Below are positions 22,758 through 33,599 of a stretch of 64,000 nucleotides of DNA, piece after piece. The translations under genes were made by a program, and so were the position numbers. The stretch is from NCBI GenBank assembly GCA_948567375.1, contig OX419755.1, positions 55,495,001 through 55,559,000 on the forward strand. The letters run 5' to 3'. Every line of letters starts with the position of its first letter. The first letter of the stretch is position 1. The notes beneath the pieces were generated by a model. It was given only the letters and a program-made list of their open reading frames with translations. It was not told where the DNA came from and did not search any database. Source of the stretch: Lunularia cruciata (taxonomy: Eukaryota > Streptophyta > Marchantiopsida > Lunulariales > Lunulariaceae).

Positions 22758-23895
22758 ATTGACATGATATATTGATATCTTGTAAATTTACTTTCTCATC
22801 AGCATCGTATAAATCTATTTCTTTATTGTATGGTTTTTCATTGTCTACATTCATCTCTACTTTCTCCTTACAAATCCAATCTTCATTAAGCTTGGAGTTA
22901 AAATTCTCTTTTCTTTTTTAAATGAAACTTTTAATCCACAATGTAACCAAATGTTCACTTACACAACAGTTACAAGATAGATAAAATTCAAAAACATTTG
23001 AAGAAATTCAAATTTTATCATCATAAGATCCAATATAAAAAACCTACCTTAACATACAACCCCCTTGTTCCTCACAAATTATCAAATCCAATCATCACAC
23101 ATGATCTAATCTATAAATCTTAAAAAACCTACCCAACCACGCACCTATCAAAAAATGCAGCTTTGAGCCATAATATACACCTCACCAGAAATCATTTTGA
23201 ATCTTAATCCATACACTTGTAAAATAGAGTAAGCATGAACAATTAAAATGAACATATTGCAAAACCTATGGATAACCCTAAACTTATGTACAACCATGAA
23301 GATTTTCATCTCTTTGTGGGTTAATAAACTACTCTATAGAGTAGTTCATAAACTACTCTATAGAGTATACTAGACATGCTATACATTTGGAACTTACCTA
23401 AATTGATGTGAGGGATGAAAGAGAAGATCTTGAGTGTATTTTCTTATACTTATTAAATTAAAGTGCAAAAGTATAATGTTTTTTTATGTCACATTTATGT
23501 CCAATATTTGATAGATTTCAACTTCAAATCTACTTGTTGACTTTAGAACATGGTTGCTTTGTTGAGTCAGCTACTTCAAGGAATAAGCTCTAAAGATAAG
23601 GCATAATGAAAGATATACCGTCTTCCCCCCTCCTTAACTTGTACCCAAAAACTTATAACCTCTCTTATAAGTTTATGGTTTTTGAATCCACCAATTTTGT
23701 TCCTATTTGATAACTTCTAATTTACGAGGACTTATAAGTTAATGGGGAACTTAAAAGCAATAGGGTCTATCTTATGACCCTATGTCAGTTATAATTCATG
23801 CTTAATGGGTGAAATTTACATTCACACAAGTTACTATCCTAGGTCAACCGTCATTCCATGAGTATAAAGGAGATGATGAACTAACTTGGGATATA
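22758..23895. other. A+T-rich intergenic DNA without a recognised gene
   Basis: About 1.1 kb between D3 and the pogo-like element. No open frame, RNA gene or transposon motif was recognised, apart from the repeated palindrome at 23327-23367. Confidence 0.5.
23327..23367. repeat. repeated perfect palindrome
   Basis: AACTACTCTATAGAGTAGTT (23327-23346) is its own reverse complement. After CAT it recurs as AAACTACTCTATAGAGTA (about 23350-23367). Adjacent palindromes of this type can form hairpins or cruciforms. Confidence 0.85.
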
Positions 23896-23919
23896 GTATA
23901 TACTCACTTAAGTCCGCAT
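23896..23919 (+). repeat. left terminal inverted repeat of the pogo-like element
   Basis: GTATATACTCACTTAAGTCC followed by GCAT; matches the reverse complement of 25894-25919 with a few differences and is preceded by TA. Confidence 0.7.
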
Positions 23920-24098
23920 TATGATCCTGAAAGTTTGATGCGGACTTAATTGAGATACGGACTTGCTAGTGATTTAGTAGTAACCAGATAAAACATGTCA
24001 AATTCAAGAAAAGTATAGTTGCACAATTTTTACAATCTTTTTGTCGTTAAAAATTATATCATCTTCCATCACTAGGACATGCAAGCTCATTTGGAAAT

Positions 24099-25790
24099 AT
24101 GAGCGCACAACGTGTAGCAAAACACAAAGGCAGGGGTCAATGTCTGAATGATCGTCAAAGAATAGAGATTATTGCTTTATTGGAGCAATTGAAACCACCA
24201 TCAATGTGAAGCATTGATCTGCACTATGGTGTTGATGAGAAAGTCATTTGGAAGTTGAAGTCAAACAAAGATGAGATTCGTGAATGAGCCCAGAAAGTTG
24301 ATCAAGCCACTCAATAATTAATATTACGCGTACTCCAGGCAATCTTTCATAACCTTGAGACAAAAATTGAATGGATAGATGCAGCACGTTGGATGTCATT
24401 AGCTTTGCCGCAAAGTATCATCTACCACAAAGCAAATCAGATTTTTGATGTAATGGAGATTGCCGAGGATAAGTTCAAGGCTTCGTAGGGATGGTTTGTG
24501 AGATTCTAGAATCGGTACGGTTTAATCAACACCAATTTGTTTAGGGAAGGTGGTGAAGTTTATAAGAGCAATCTTGAAACCCTAAAGCATTGGAAGAATT
24601 ATGTGACGTGATCGATCAATATGACCCAACATGCATTTACAACATGGACGAAATGGGGTTATTCTTTCAACTGATTCCACGTTATAGTGTTCTGATGCCG
24701 AATAAGGATTTCTCTATTGTAAGGGGAAAGGAAAAGGACAAAGTGACGCTCATCGTTTGTTGCAATGCCATTGGAATTGAGCGCATCCCTATCACCATGA
24801 TTGGAAAGCAAAGGAGTCTGCCTGTATCTTAGGAAACACTTGACCAATCCCGTATCTTCTACAAAAGAATGCTTGGATTGACATTCCAACATTCAACAAG
24901 TGGTTCAATGAGGTGCTTGAGCCATACATTCAAAAATGTACCGGCCATAAAGTTCTTTTGATCCTTGACAATGCTCCTGGTCACTCAACAGCATTAGAAC
25001 AGAATGGCATCCTCATTGCGTTCTTCCCACCCAACGTTACTCCATGGAAGCAGCAAATGGATATGTGCATCATTGCAACACTTAAAAAGCGGTACAAATA
25101 TTTGTTGCTCAAGGATATCATTGCATACCATGGTAATCCTCAAAGCTTGAAGGATCAACTGACATTGGCAGCTTCAAAATTGAAACAAGGCGCTGCATGG
25201 GTCTTTTACAAACGTCTTCCACATTTGTTGGATGCTGCAAATATCACTAATGTTGCATGGAACGAAATAACAACAAAGAGTCTTAAAAACTGCTTTAAAA
25301 AAGCAGATATTGTTTCCAGCTTTCAGGATGGTGTTGACGTTGGTAGCAACAACAACAACAAAACAGTTAAAGAAATCTCTTGTATGTTGAGCAATTGCAA
25401 CATCTTGAATGGTGCCAATGGTCTCGATATTAAGGGTGAGGTTGACCACTGTTGGAATGATGATAATGACGATTTGACTCTATTCAAAAATACTCCTTGA
25501 AGAAATCGATCAAGCAATGAGTGTTGTCCTTTTACATGAGCCTGCCATTGAATCTGAAGAGGATGAAGAGGATGAGGTCTAAACTGCTCCGACCCAAGAT
25601 GAAGTCTATCATGGTGATGTAATTCTTAAATTGCTAGAAAGTGTTATCAACCTTGATGTTAATATGGGTGAGCTGAAATCTTCCAACTGTCTGTCATCTG
25701 TCATCAGACCAGCTCAATCAGGCCAAGGGAGTTCTCTTTACCCTCCGTCGTATCCTACAAAACTGTTGGTCTGCAATCTCCCACTAGAGA
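24099..25790 (+). pseudogene. pogo-like (CENP-B/Tigger type) transposase pseudogene
   Basis: From ATG 24099 the frame reads a Psq-type helix-turn-helix (LNDRQRIEIIALLEQLK), then after stops a CENP-B-like helix (KFKAS then GWFVRF near 24470-24510). The DDE core follows: first Asp in IYNMDEMGLFF, second in LILDNAPGH (24955-24980), then FFPPNVTPWKQQMD with the third Asp (25025-25065). Both conserved segments keep their acidic residues. At least five in-frame stops or shifts occur (about 24207, 24285, 24487, 24507, 24832, 25498). The acidic C-terminus near 25540-25580 (ESEEDEEDEV) is in another frame. Such enzymes cut and paste the element at TA sites. Confidence 0.85.
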
Positions 25791-25893
25791 ATTGACAATA
25801 GTCATCAAATGTCTCTATTTGACTTTCAAGACAATAAATTTTGCAAGATATTGAGCGGGGAAATTTTTCAATGGAATCAAAAACTTAAGCGGG

Positions 25894-25919
25894 ATGCGGA
25901 CTGAAGCAAGTGTATACAG
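25894..25919 (-). repeat. right terminal inverted repeat of the pogo-like element
   Basis: Reverse complement begins CTGTATACACTTGCTTCAGT and ends CCGCAT; it is followed by TA at 25920-25921. Confidence 0.7.
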
Positions 25920-25921
25920 TA

Positions 25922-27337
25922 CTTGGTGCAACGAGACATCTCAGTTCTCATCATGTTCATTAGGTGCACTCAAGCAATTGGGCAAGGTTTAGGGGGATGA
26001 TATAAGGACTTCATTTTTGCCAATTTAGAATCCTATTTATCCTTATTATTAGAAAAGATCATCTATATTCAGGGTATTTACCCTACCCAGAGTTTAGAGG
26101 GGAGGACTGAATAAATTCCAATGTGAATTTTCCTCTTTAAGAGAAACATTGTGGTCAAAGGACTCTTGATTGATATACAGGTCATGTTCTGAGGTAAAGT
26201 TTTAAAAGTGTTGGCCTTCTTGTAATTTCCTCAGCTGTTGCAATGTCGTTTAGATATTTTCCTTGATGGGGACAGCATCAGTGCTGGGACAGATGGCACC
26301 ATATAGATCGACGGCTTCATTGAGAGATCATGTTCGCGATCCAGAGTTTCGCTTGAGGGGCTAAATTCTCACATCTTACATGTTTGAGGAGAACGTGACA
26401 GCATGATGATGGGAAGGAAAAGAGGTGTCTAAACTCACAGATGTATCTGACAAACTTCTTGTCAGATGGCACATGTTTACATTCGAATAGTTTTTTAGTC
26501 CATGCCAACAGTGTGTCATTTTGCCAAACAGTTCTACTTCAATGAGTTTCCAATAATGTGCTAAACTCACAGATCTAAGACTGTCGTTAAAGCAGCAAAC
26601 ATCAGCTGTTCGGCACAAAGGAGTATTGACACTACCACTCTACAAACTCATACTATGCGCTACACTTCCTAGCCCTGGTTTATAAGACCTCCTGTAATTA
26701 AGACGAACCCGTTTTCACTGACCGGGAGAGACAGCAAGTTGAATCGTCCATGTCAATAGTAGAAGGAAGCCTTCCTCTCTTTCAATATCTAGGCGTTCCT
26801 CTCAGAGATTAACCTGGAAGGTAAACGACAGTTACAGTGGTAATCGCTCGTTTTGAGTGAAATATCCTTACGGACGATCTGAAGTGGCCGACCTAATCAT
26901 ACGATTCCGTGACAGCCAATTCAGGAAAAAACAAACTAGTTGCTAGTTGTTGGTTCTTTAGAGCGGGACTTCATCGCAGAAACCCAACCGGCTATACCGC
27001 GAGGTGTATACATGAAACTTAAAATGATCATGTATAGACTCCCGAGAGAATGTAAATTCACCTCAAACGATTATAAACTACTTCCCGGATCATTTTACAC
27101 GTCTTAAATGTACAAAGTCTGCACAATACACATTGTTTGATAAAAGTTTCCTCTCATCTTCTCATATAACTGCTGCATGACTTGCGGTGCTAGGTGCCTA
27201 GTTCCAATCCCAGAGCTTGTCTCGAAACGACTCCAAAAGATATCTACACATCTATGTAAGACCCAGGCGGACCGCACTTCTTGTCGCTTGAAAGGGAACC
27301 TGGTCAAGTTGCTCTCTCCAGTGTGTGGTCCAACTGC
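25922..27337. other. intergenic, likely 3' UTR of the CBS gene at the right end
   Basis: No recognised gene. Base composition rises to gene-island level from about 26200. The last few hundred bases before 27338 are probably the 3' UTR of the minus-strand CBS gene. Open frames here are short and resemble nothing known. Confidence 0.4.
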
Positions 27338-29043
27338 TTACTTGCCTTCAAGGGGTCCACCCTCCAGCGCATTGAAGATGTCTGTTCTCGTCACAATTCC
27401 TGGGTACAGGACAACCGGATGACATGTCAACTGGAAAAGCTCCAGAACTGGGAATATCACTCACATCTGCGTCCAAGATTGTGCATAGCGGTCACTTGCA
27501 TTGTAAATACCGGTCATTGCAAGCCAAACAATCATACGTGCGTGTCATTGCTTACTGCCCAGACCATCTACGTGCTCTTAAATCTCAAGGAGAGCAACTT
27601 ACCAACGACTTGGCTTGCAGAGTTCACAACCGGAATGCGATGGACTTTGTTCTTCAACATCAACACGGCAGCATCTGTCCCACATAGAACAACGGTACTT
27701 ATAGTCCCACGAAACAACTCAGAAAAAACCTAGGTAGGAATCCTGGCATGAGAAGCGGATGACTTTAGCTTGGAGAGAAGAAAATACCTGAGACGGTCTT
27801 ATCTGCAGATAATGTAATTGGAGGTGTAGACATCACTTCGCTTACTGTGGTATTTTCCTGCACAGATATATGACAGGAATCACAACCGTGCCAGCATGCC
27901 TTTGATGTGTCATATAATTCTATATGACACATTGCAGGTACTTCGGTCAGTACAAACAAGCTGGTTTCATCCACATGCCCCGATACTTACCCCATTAGTG
28001 GCTTTGCTTCTGTCCTTTCTCGAAAGAACACCAATGCACTGAAGGTCCTTGTTCACCACAGGAAGACCAGATATCTCATCGAAATGGTGATCCACCTCTG
28101 TCAACTTCTGCTCGGGGAAGGCGGTGTAGATTTTCTTAGACATAACATCGCCCAAGAAAGATTCTGGCTGAGCCTGCAGAATCAATATACGTTCAGAAAC
28201 AAGATACTACAATGTCACAAGTCTAACCGTTGAATTTAAGTCCTACCAAGCTCAATTTCCTAGTTAAGTTTTCTCTAATTCAAGGCACGTGCGGAAGCCA
28301 GCTCCTTTGGCAACGAGAACCAAGTCACCAACAATCAAACCTGAATAGACTCGACACATAGGAGGTGTGTCTCTGACAAACACTAAGACAAGAGGCGTGA
28401 AACCTTCCCGTCCAATAGAGGACACATCGATCAGAATGACCGAGAGTGTGGTCACAAACTTGCAGAAATGTTGGGAAATGAACACATTTATAACTCAACG
28501 ACCACTTCAATGTTCGGAGAAGAAACTAGTAAAGTCCAAGCTCACATTCTGGGATATCCAGAGAATTATTATTTGTGGAGACGACCGGCAACGCAAGTAG
28601 ATTAACCACCGACGGTAAAAAAAAAATCGATACCACATAAGGACGGCAACAAGACATCTGACAAAACCAGTGAAAGAATGTGTTCGAGCTAAGGGAAAAC
28701 GTGCCGTGGCAACAGACTAGACCTCTTTCTTAAACAGAACAGGTTCGTAATGGGCGATGAGATCCTGGAAATTGAGCACGGAGTAGTTCTCGGGCCACTC
28801 GCCGGAAGGAAGTACATCAGCTTCATTCTTGGTCTCCACTCCAGCATCCACTCCATCTCCCGCAGCCCTGATTACAGACGTATTCCTGCTCGCAACCTCG
28901 ATCCTGGCATAACTGTTCGGCCTCGACAACGATCTCAAATTGATCCTGCTCTTCCAGTTCGCTCCAGTCCTAAGCTCCCGATCGGCAGAGGCAGTCGCAG
29001 CCACCGCTGCAACTCCACCCGCGACACTCAATGTCACTGCCAT
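27338..29043 (-). CDS. plastid-type CBS-domain (Bateman module) protein, five exons
   Basis: Exons on the minus strand: 29043-28723, 28173-27991, 27857-27788, 27674-27603, 27399-27338. All introns are GT-AG and phases agree (0, 0, 1, 2), giving 235 codons with TAA at 27340-27338. The start chosen is ATG 29043, followed by MAVTLSVAGGVAA, an Ala/Ser-rich, acid-poor start typical of a chloroplast transit peptide. A pair of CBS motifs follows: GDVMSKKIYTAFPEQ with SGLPVVNKDLQCIGVLSRKD (about residues 112-160), then SEVMSTPPITLSADKT, HRIPVVN and GIVTRTDIFNALE (about 175-228). CBS pairs bind adenosine nucleotides and tune partner enzymes; plant CBSX proteins regulate thioredoxins, but this one is not an obvious CBSX1/2 orthologue. 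The partner is unknown. Confidence 0.88.
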
Positions 29044-29160
29044 CTCCAAATATTTCCACCCAAAATCCTGGCAAAATCTCGCCTCCTCTTCACTCAAACC
29101 CCAATCCAACAATGGCTGCGGAATCCCGACGAGACTAGAAACAACACTGGTACTTGGCTA
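29044..29160 (-). promoter_or_regulatory. 5' UTR or alternative N-terminus of the CBS gene
   Basis: The reading frame of exon 1 stays open upstream of ATG 29043 for about 38 codons, back to an in-frame TAG, without another ATG. It includes LSEEEARFCQDFGWKYLE, which looks protein-like. Either it is open 5' UTR or there is an upstream exon joined at an acceptor such as TTTCTAG near 29133. Confidence 0.35.
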
Positions 29161-29724
29161 GTCTGATCTCACCTTTAGCATCCCTCGCGCTTCGGGAAAA
29201 GAATCCTCTATCTTTGTACTGCTGACAACCCCGGCTCCCCAAACTTAGCCTCCCACCGGTTCTTACTTGATTGTGCCCTTCCCAGCCTACTTAGCACCGG
29301 ATCGCTGATTACTTACCTTGATTCGTCGTCGCTAATCACACTGCAAACCACGGGGAGTACGAAGTTCATTTATGGAAAGGCGAAAATTGAAATACTTATT
29401 AGTGGTCACGTTCTACGATAATCAGTTATTCCATGAAAGAGAAAACAAGCCCTCCTGCTTCAGCTGGCGGTAGTCCGCTTGGGCTTTGCTATTAGCCATT
29501 CGATCCTTTTCTGTAACGGCTTGGATTCAGCGTTGGATGTCAGTCCTAATCCATCATCTACTCAGCCTCAGATTCGTTAACGTCCAGTCAGCTTTCAGGA
29601 AGTACGGTGGGTCGTCTGTAAATACCTGGGCTACTCCGTCGGATACAGATGAAAACGAACTATATCCAACCTTCAAGCAACCCCGTAAAGTGTACGCGGC
29701 GCAAAACTGTGGTTTGAGGTCATC

Positions 29725-29890
29725 ACGGCCCACGTGCGAGGATCGCATCGGACCCACCTAGATCGCGAATCGAATGTTGCAGGGACAAGCGGGACCCAGC
29801 ATGCCCACGCGGACCTGGATAAATATCTTTTTCTCATGTCTTCACCAACAACAACCTGCACCACAATTATTAGGGTTTTCTCTCCTCCCT
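29725..29890 (+). promoter_or_regulatory. promoter-like segment without a recognised gene
   Basis: Within 165 bp on the plus strand: GGCCCACGTG (a G-box CACGTG merged with a TGGGCC site II motif, about 29728-29737), a TATA-like GATAAATATC (about 29818-29827), and TTAGGGTTTT (telo-box complement, about 29870-29880) before CTCCTCCCTCAGATGG. Site II plus telo-box is the usual layout of plant genes for ribosome or translation parts. No gene is readable downstream, and the first ATG gives only two codons. It could also act in reverse on the CBS gene. Confidence 0.4.
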
Positions 29891-31084
29891 CAGATGGTAT
29901 AATTTAGTCATCATGTAGTGAATGTGTCCTACAAGAAGGATCTTTGAAGTCAGAATGTCGTTAGTGAAGTTTTAAACCGATGTAAAGAACGAGAATGGAG
30001 ATCTCGCAGAGATGAACTTAACTGTACCCCAAAGGTTGACGTGGAACTAGTGAGTCTGTGCTGGCTCTAAACATTTTGGACAGCTAGACTTTATTTTATA
30101 TCGCTCGATCCCAGCAGGACTTGTGTTTGTGAAAACCGATTTATATACTCGACTTGGACGCACATTGTCGACAACCATCCATCCATTCATCCCTTGCAAT
30201 TTATCGTTGTTATATGCACAATGCATGCTCCGATCACAGTTATTCTGATGAACAAGCGTCGTCGTGCCTAATGGTTGTTTGAGTTGTAACCTTGCTTGCC
30301 TTGGGGGCCGTTGTCGCGTCGGGCCCTTTATCATCGAGGAAATTGATCTGCAACTGACTTTAAGAAAGGTGACCGCGTAGGAAAAACGAAGGATGGGAAG
30401 ACCCCATCAAGCCGTACAAGGGAGAGAAAAAAAAAAACAAAAGGTAACATGGGGCTGAGCCCCACTAAATCTGCAACTGACTAGGCTTTCAAGCGAATCA
30501 GATGTTTAGGTGGTGTCTTTTGAATGCGAGGTGAAACTGTCGCTTTCCTTATTCTTGTCATCTTTTTCCCGCAAAGGCAATAATAGCGGGATTCAGTTAG
30601 CCTTTTTGGCTTCCGTAGAAATCTGTATATTTAATTAGAAAGTCCGTACAAATTTTATGTGTAGCGTGGTGGGGATAGGTGAGAATTTTAGAGAAATTTT
30701 TCGTGAAAATAGCCATAGCCATACAAATTTTACGGGTTTATGAAAGACCCGTAACTTTTTGAGTTGGGCAATCCCGTAATGAGTACCCATAGAAAGCTAT
30801 TTCAACCATCCAAAGTTGTACGGAACTGTTCATCTTCTATTCAAGTTTTCTTTTATTGGTACCCTCACAAAGTTTTACGGGTATTACTATTTTGCATGTA
30901 GAAATCCATCATACCCCTAACTAAAACCCCCTAATGTATCCTAATGGATTTATGTATGGTTCGAGAATTACTTGTCTAAGTTAGCCAGATGTGGGGATAG
31001 GACAAGACAATTACTGTAGTATTTCATTTCAAACACCCTAGTCCAGGCCATAACCCTTATCCATCTCCTACCACTATTAGGGAA
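29891..31084. other. intergenic DNA without a recognised gene
   Basis: About 1.2 kb. No credible protein or RNA gene. A small hairpin ACGGGT-TTATGAAAG-ACCCGT lies near 30738-30758, and TGGGGCTGAGCCCCA at about 30450. Frames on either strand are under 100 codons and unlike known families. Confidence 0.45.
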
Positions 31085-32012
31085 TACCCAGGTGGCTTAT
31101 TATATTCTTGCACCATCTTACCTCCCTAGGGTCTCATATTTGGCATGGACCTTCTCCTCTACGGAAACATTATTGTCACATTGAGAATGTAAAATAACAC
31201 TACCCAGTATACTTTTCCACTCTCTTAGGGCCATGCATGCTCCCACAACTCTCGGATGAGTGGCGTGAGCAACATATAACTCTTCCCATAGTCATGGGTG
31301 GATATGGCCTCATAGAGCAAGAGGCCACAACATCCATATCATATGTTGGGGCTTGGGTTCCAACATATGATATGGATGACATGATGACAAGGGCCATTGT
31401 TTGTGGTTGCTCATTTAAGAGATTGGTTCTTATATGAGGAGCATCCATTTTTGTTGGGACCCATCACGACAATAGATTCAAGCAGTTACGCCTACCAATC
31501 ATACCTTCACTTAGCTCAGGACTTACTACCAAACGAGCATGCCCATCACTCCCTGGGTTCATTGACTTTGTATCCCTAGACTCTAAGAAGATTCATGTAG
31601 AGCTCAATGAGCATATACATACTCATAGATTTACTAACATCCTCATTGATGTACCTCTACCTAATAGAGCAAAGATTCTTTCATGCGGGGGAAAGACTCT
31701 AGACCTTGGCTTTAGGCTTTACCCTTGGTTGACAACTTCTAATTTACTTTTGAGGAGTTTACCAAAGCCCTACACTTGAGGTTGGATCTGCAACACCCAA
31801 TGCTCATAGGGCTTACGTACCATTGTGCATGTGGTTCCCCATATGACTTACAAGGGATACAATTTTTACAATGTGTAGTTGGTGGGAAGCCTACTAGAGT
31901 CCATGATGCTCTTTGTGATACAATTGCTCAAATCTTATGTGCTACACAACCCAAGTTCAGATTAAGTTATTGTTGGATCTACCATGACCACCTATTTGTC
32001 TGGTGTGAGTAG
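31085..32012 (+). pseudogene. 3' part of a non-LTR (LINE-like) retrotransposon
   Basis: At 31237-31437 the frame reads LPIVMGGYGLIEQEATTSISY, the end of a LINE reverse transcriptase (usually R-x-G-G-L-G-L-x-S-A-x-x-x-A-x-A-Y). From 31776 it reads LDLQHPMLIGLTYHCACGSP, then IQFLQCVVGGKPTRVHDALCD, the zinc-binding Cys/His tail found after RT in a group of plant and algal LINEs (C-x-C-G...C...H-D). An upstream piece reading SYLPRVSYLAWTF lies about 31115-31155. Several frameshifts; no 5' part or poly-A tail seen. A piece from further downstream in the same kind of element lies at 53165-53569. Confidence 0.65.
31331..31378. repeat. perfect 19-bp inverted repeat inside the LINE fragment
   Basis: Left arm CATCCATATCATATGTTGG (31331-31349) and right arm CCAACATATGATATGGATG (31360-31378) are exact reverse complements around a 10-nt loop. 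Confidence 0.9.
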
Positions 32013-32566
32013 ATATTGTTACTTTCATATATGGTCATCACACCTTGCATGACATTGTATTAGAGTTTAGAGTCCAACTACCAAAAGATTGGTATCCTTG
32101 TTCAATAGACTTGGGTCTATTTTTCTATAATTGCTTATTGGTTTGACTGCTTCTCAACATATTATTCCAAACAGAATGTTTGGAAAAGCACTAGAATACC
32201 CATAACTCACAAATTTATTATGCTTGAAATAAACTCAGAATTTTCAAAGTATGGTGCTTGTAACTTCTAAATGAAAGCTATAGTAACCTTCCACAAATCC
32301 TAAAAATCTTAAACCCTTTGCTTGCAACATATTCTCTCTACTTTCAATCTCTTTTCACTATCATGCACTTTGTCTCAATCCATATGTCGTGCATATATAC
32401 ATTGTTGTCAACATCATAGACTATAGACACATAACTCACACATAAGTCATACATAGACTCTAAAGTGCCACAATAATCAGTTTGTTTACACCACTCAAAT
32501 CAACTCAACTCATATCAGTACTTGATCTGTCATTCTATAAATTGCCAACAACTAAGCACTGATTAG
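32013..32566. other. junction region: LINE tail, then family D 3' UTR and leader fragments
   Basis: 32013-32380 holds nothing recognised. 32383-32475 repeats D2 3' UTR sequence (compare 32940-33031). 32476-32566 matches the family D leader that normally follows a 5' LTR (compare 47158-47245). So a UTR piece is fused to a leader piece next to the D2 LTR, as if a neighbouring family D element had been collapsed. Confidence 0.5.
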
Positions 32567-32922
32567 AATCAAGCCACACACACTCTAGCTAAGAGAATCC
32601 AGGTGATGTTTGCCGGCCTCCGTCCACCATAGCCAAGAACTTGAATACTCAACATGAGAGAAGTGAGCTCTCTGGAGTTGCACTTCAAAAGTATACCCCT
32701 AGACTTGAGCTAGGTCTGAAACCCTAATGGTCCTACTGACGGCACTCCAACGGTGCAAATGGTGCAAAGTGACGGTGGGTACCACCATGAAGTCAGTACC
32801 CCGAACACAAAACCTGACCGCCGGAGAGTATTCTACAAGTAACTACTAAAATACCTCTAACTACTATCATTGCAACTCTAGTGTCTGAGCAATCTAGATG
32901 CGACACTACAAATAGTGTGACA
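32567..32922 (-). repeat. 3' LTR of D2
   Basis: About 356 bp; on the minus strand begins TGTCACACTATTTGTAGTGT. Matches the 5' LTR at 47246-47600, including CACTCTAGCTAAGAGA, GGCCTC-GTCCACCATA and GATGCGACACTACAAAT. The leader-like sequence to its left (32476-32566) suggests the same LTR once also served as 5' LTR of a neighbour. Confidence 0.7.
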
Positions 32923-33197
32923 GATGTCATGTGTATATACATTGTTACACCACATAAATTGTTGTCAATATCATGCACTATAGACACATAACTCACACAT
33001 AAGTCATACATAGACTCTAAAGTGCCACAATTACCCCCTAGTTGGTGGTTAGGTCCCTCTAACTCTAGATAGCCATCCACTCCAAGTATATGATATACCC
33101 TATGATGAGCAAAGATCAAGAGGCTGAATACTATTGAGCCCCATTGTTAGTCGCCTATTTGCAATCTATACCATATAAAGGATGAACTAGCTATATG

Positions 33198-33515
33198 TCA
33201 ATTGTATCTAGGACATAACCATTGTCTTTGAGGAACCACCATGAGGGGAGGAGTCATATATGCCATATGCCATCCTGTCAAACAGCTATCACACACTAAC
33301 ATAATAGTAGCTCTACCAAAAGAGCCACATAACATACACCTCAAGCCTGCACGTACAAGTGCCAAGCTTGGGTCCATAGTACCATCAATGTTTGGGAGGT
33401 GGCATGGCACACAATTGCACACATGATCCTTCCAAACAACACCATCACATCCTTCAAACACAAGGACTCTAGATGGCAAAACCTCACGCACTCTCAAGAT
33501 AGTGTGGCCTGTCAA
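33198..33515 (-). pseudogene. integrase C-terminus plus PHD finger, D2
   Basis: A 105-codon stretch. Residues 5-35 read as an integrase C-terminal barrel (ILRVREVLPSRVLV, then DGVVWKDHV). The finger (residues 60-104, 33204-33338) has Cys60-x2-Cys63, 11 residues, Cys75-x2-Cys78, four residues, His83, Tyr86 at the sixth ligand, 14 residues with PPL..VP...W, Cys101 and Tyr104 at the eighth. Conserved PHD marks present are CDSC, GWH and W-L-C-P-R. The two Tyr codons (TAT, TAC) are one transition from Cys. D1 keeps Cys at both places. Such fingers bind histone H3 tails in host proteins; a targeting role is inference. Confidence 0.78.
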
Positions 33516-33599
33516 AACTCAAGTGTCATCGGTGTTGTCTATTTAGATATACATAGTCACTTGGATGAAATTGATGGATTTAGGGTCTATAACCTCCTC

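Larger units (their letters stand above)
23896..25919 (+). mobile_element. pogo/Tigger-like DNA transposon (inactive)
   Basis: About 2.0 kb bounded by imperfect terminal inverted repeats (23896-23919 and 25894-25919) flanked by TA on both sides (23894-23895 and 25920-25921), the Tc1/mariner-pogo target duplication. The interior encodes a decayed CENP-B-like transposase on the plus strand. Subterminal sequences on both sides repeat GATGCGGACT. Ends were set by matching AGTCCGCAT in the left TIR with ATGCGGACT in the right one. Confidence 0.8.

Noticed and set aside
24590-25500. Domesticated pogo transposase gene
   Set aside because: Several stops and shifts across the core and intact TIRs; a dead transposon is the simpler reading.
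28750-29166. 138-codon plus-strand frame
   Set aside because: It is the opposite strand of CBS exon 1, which has a consistent spliced model and known domains.
30438-30460. Rho-independent terminator (hairpin near an A run)
   Set aside because: Nuclear plant DNA; the hairpin has no adjacent gene.
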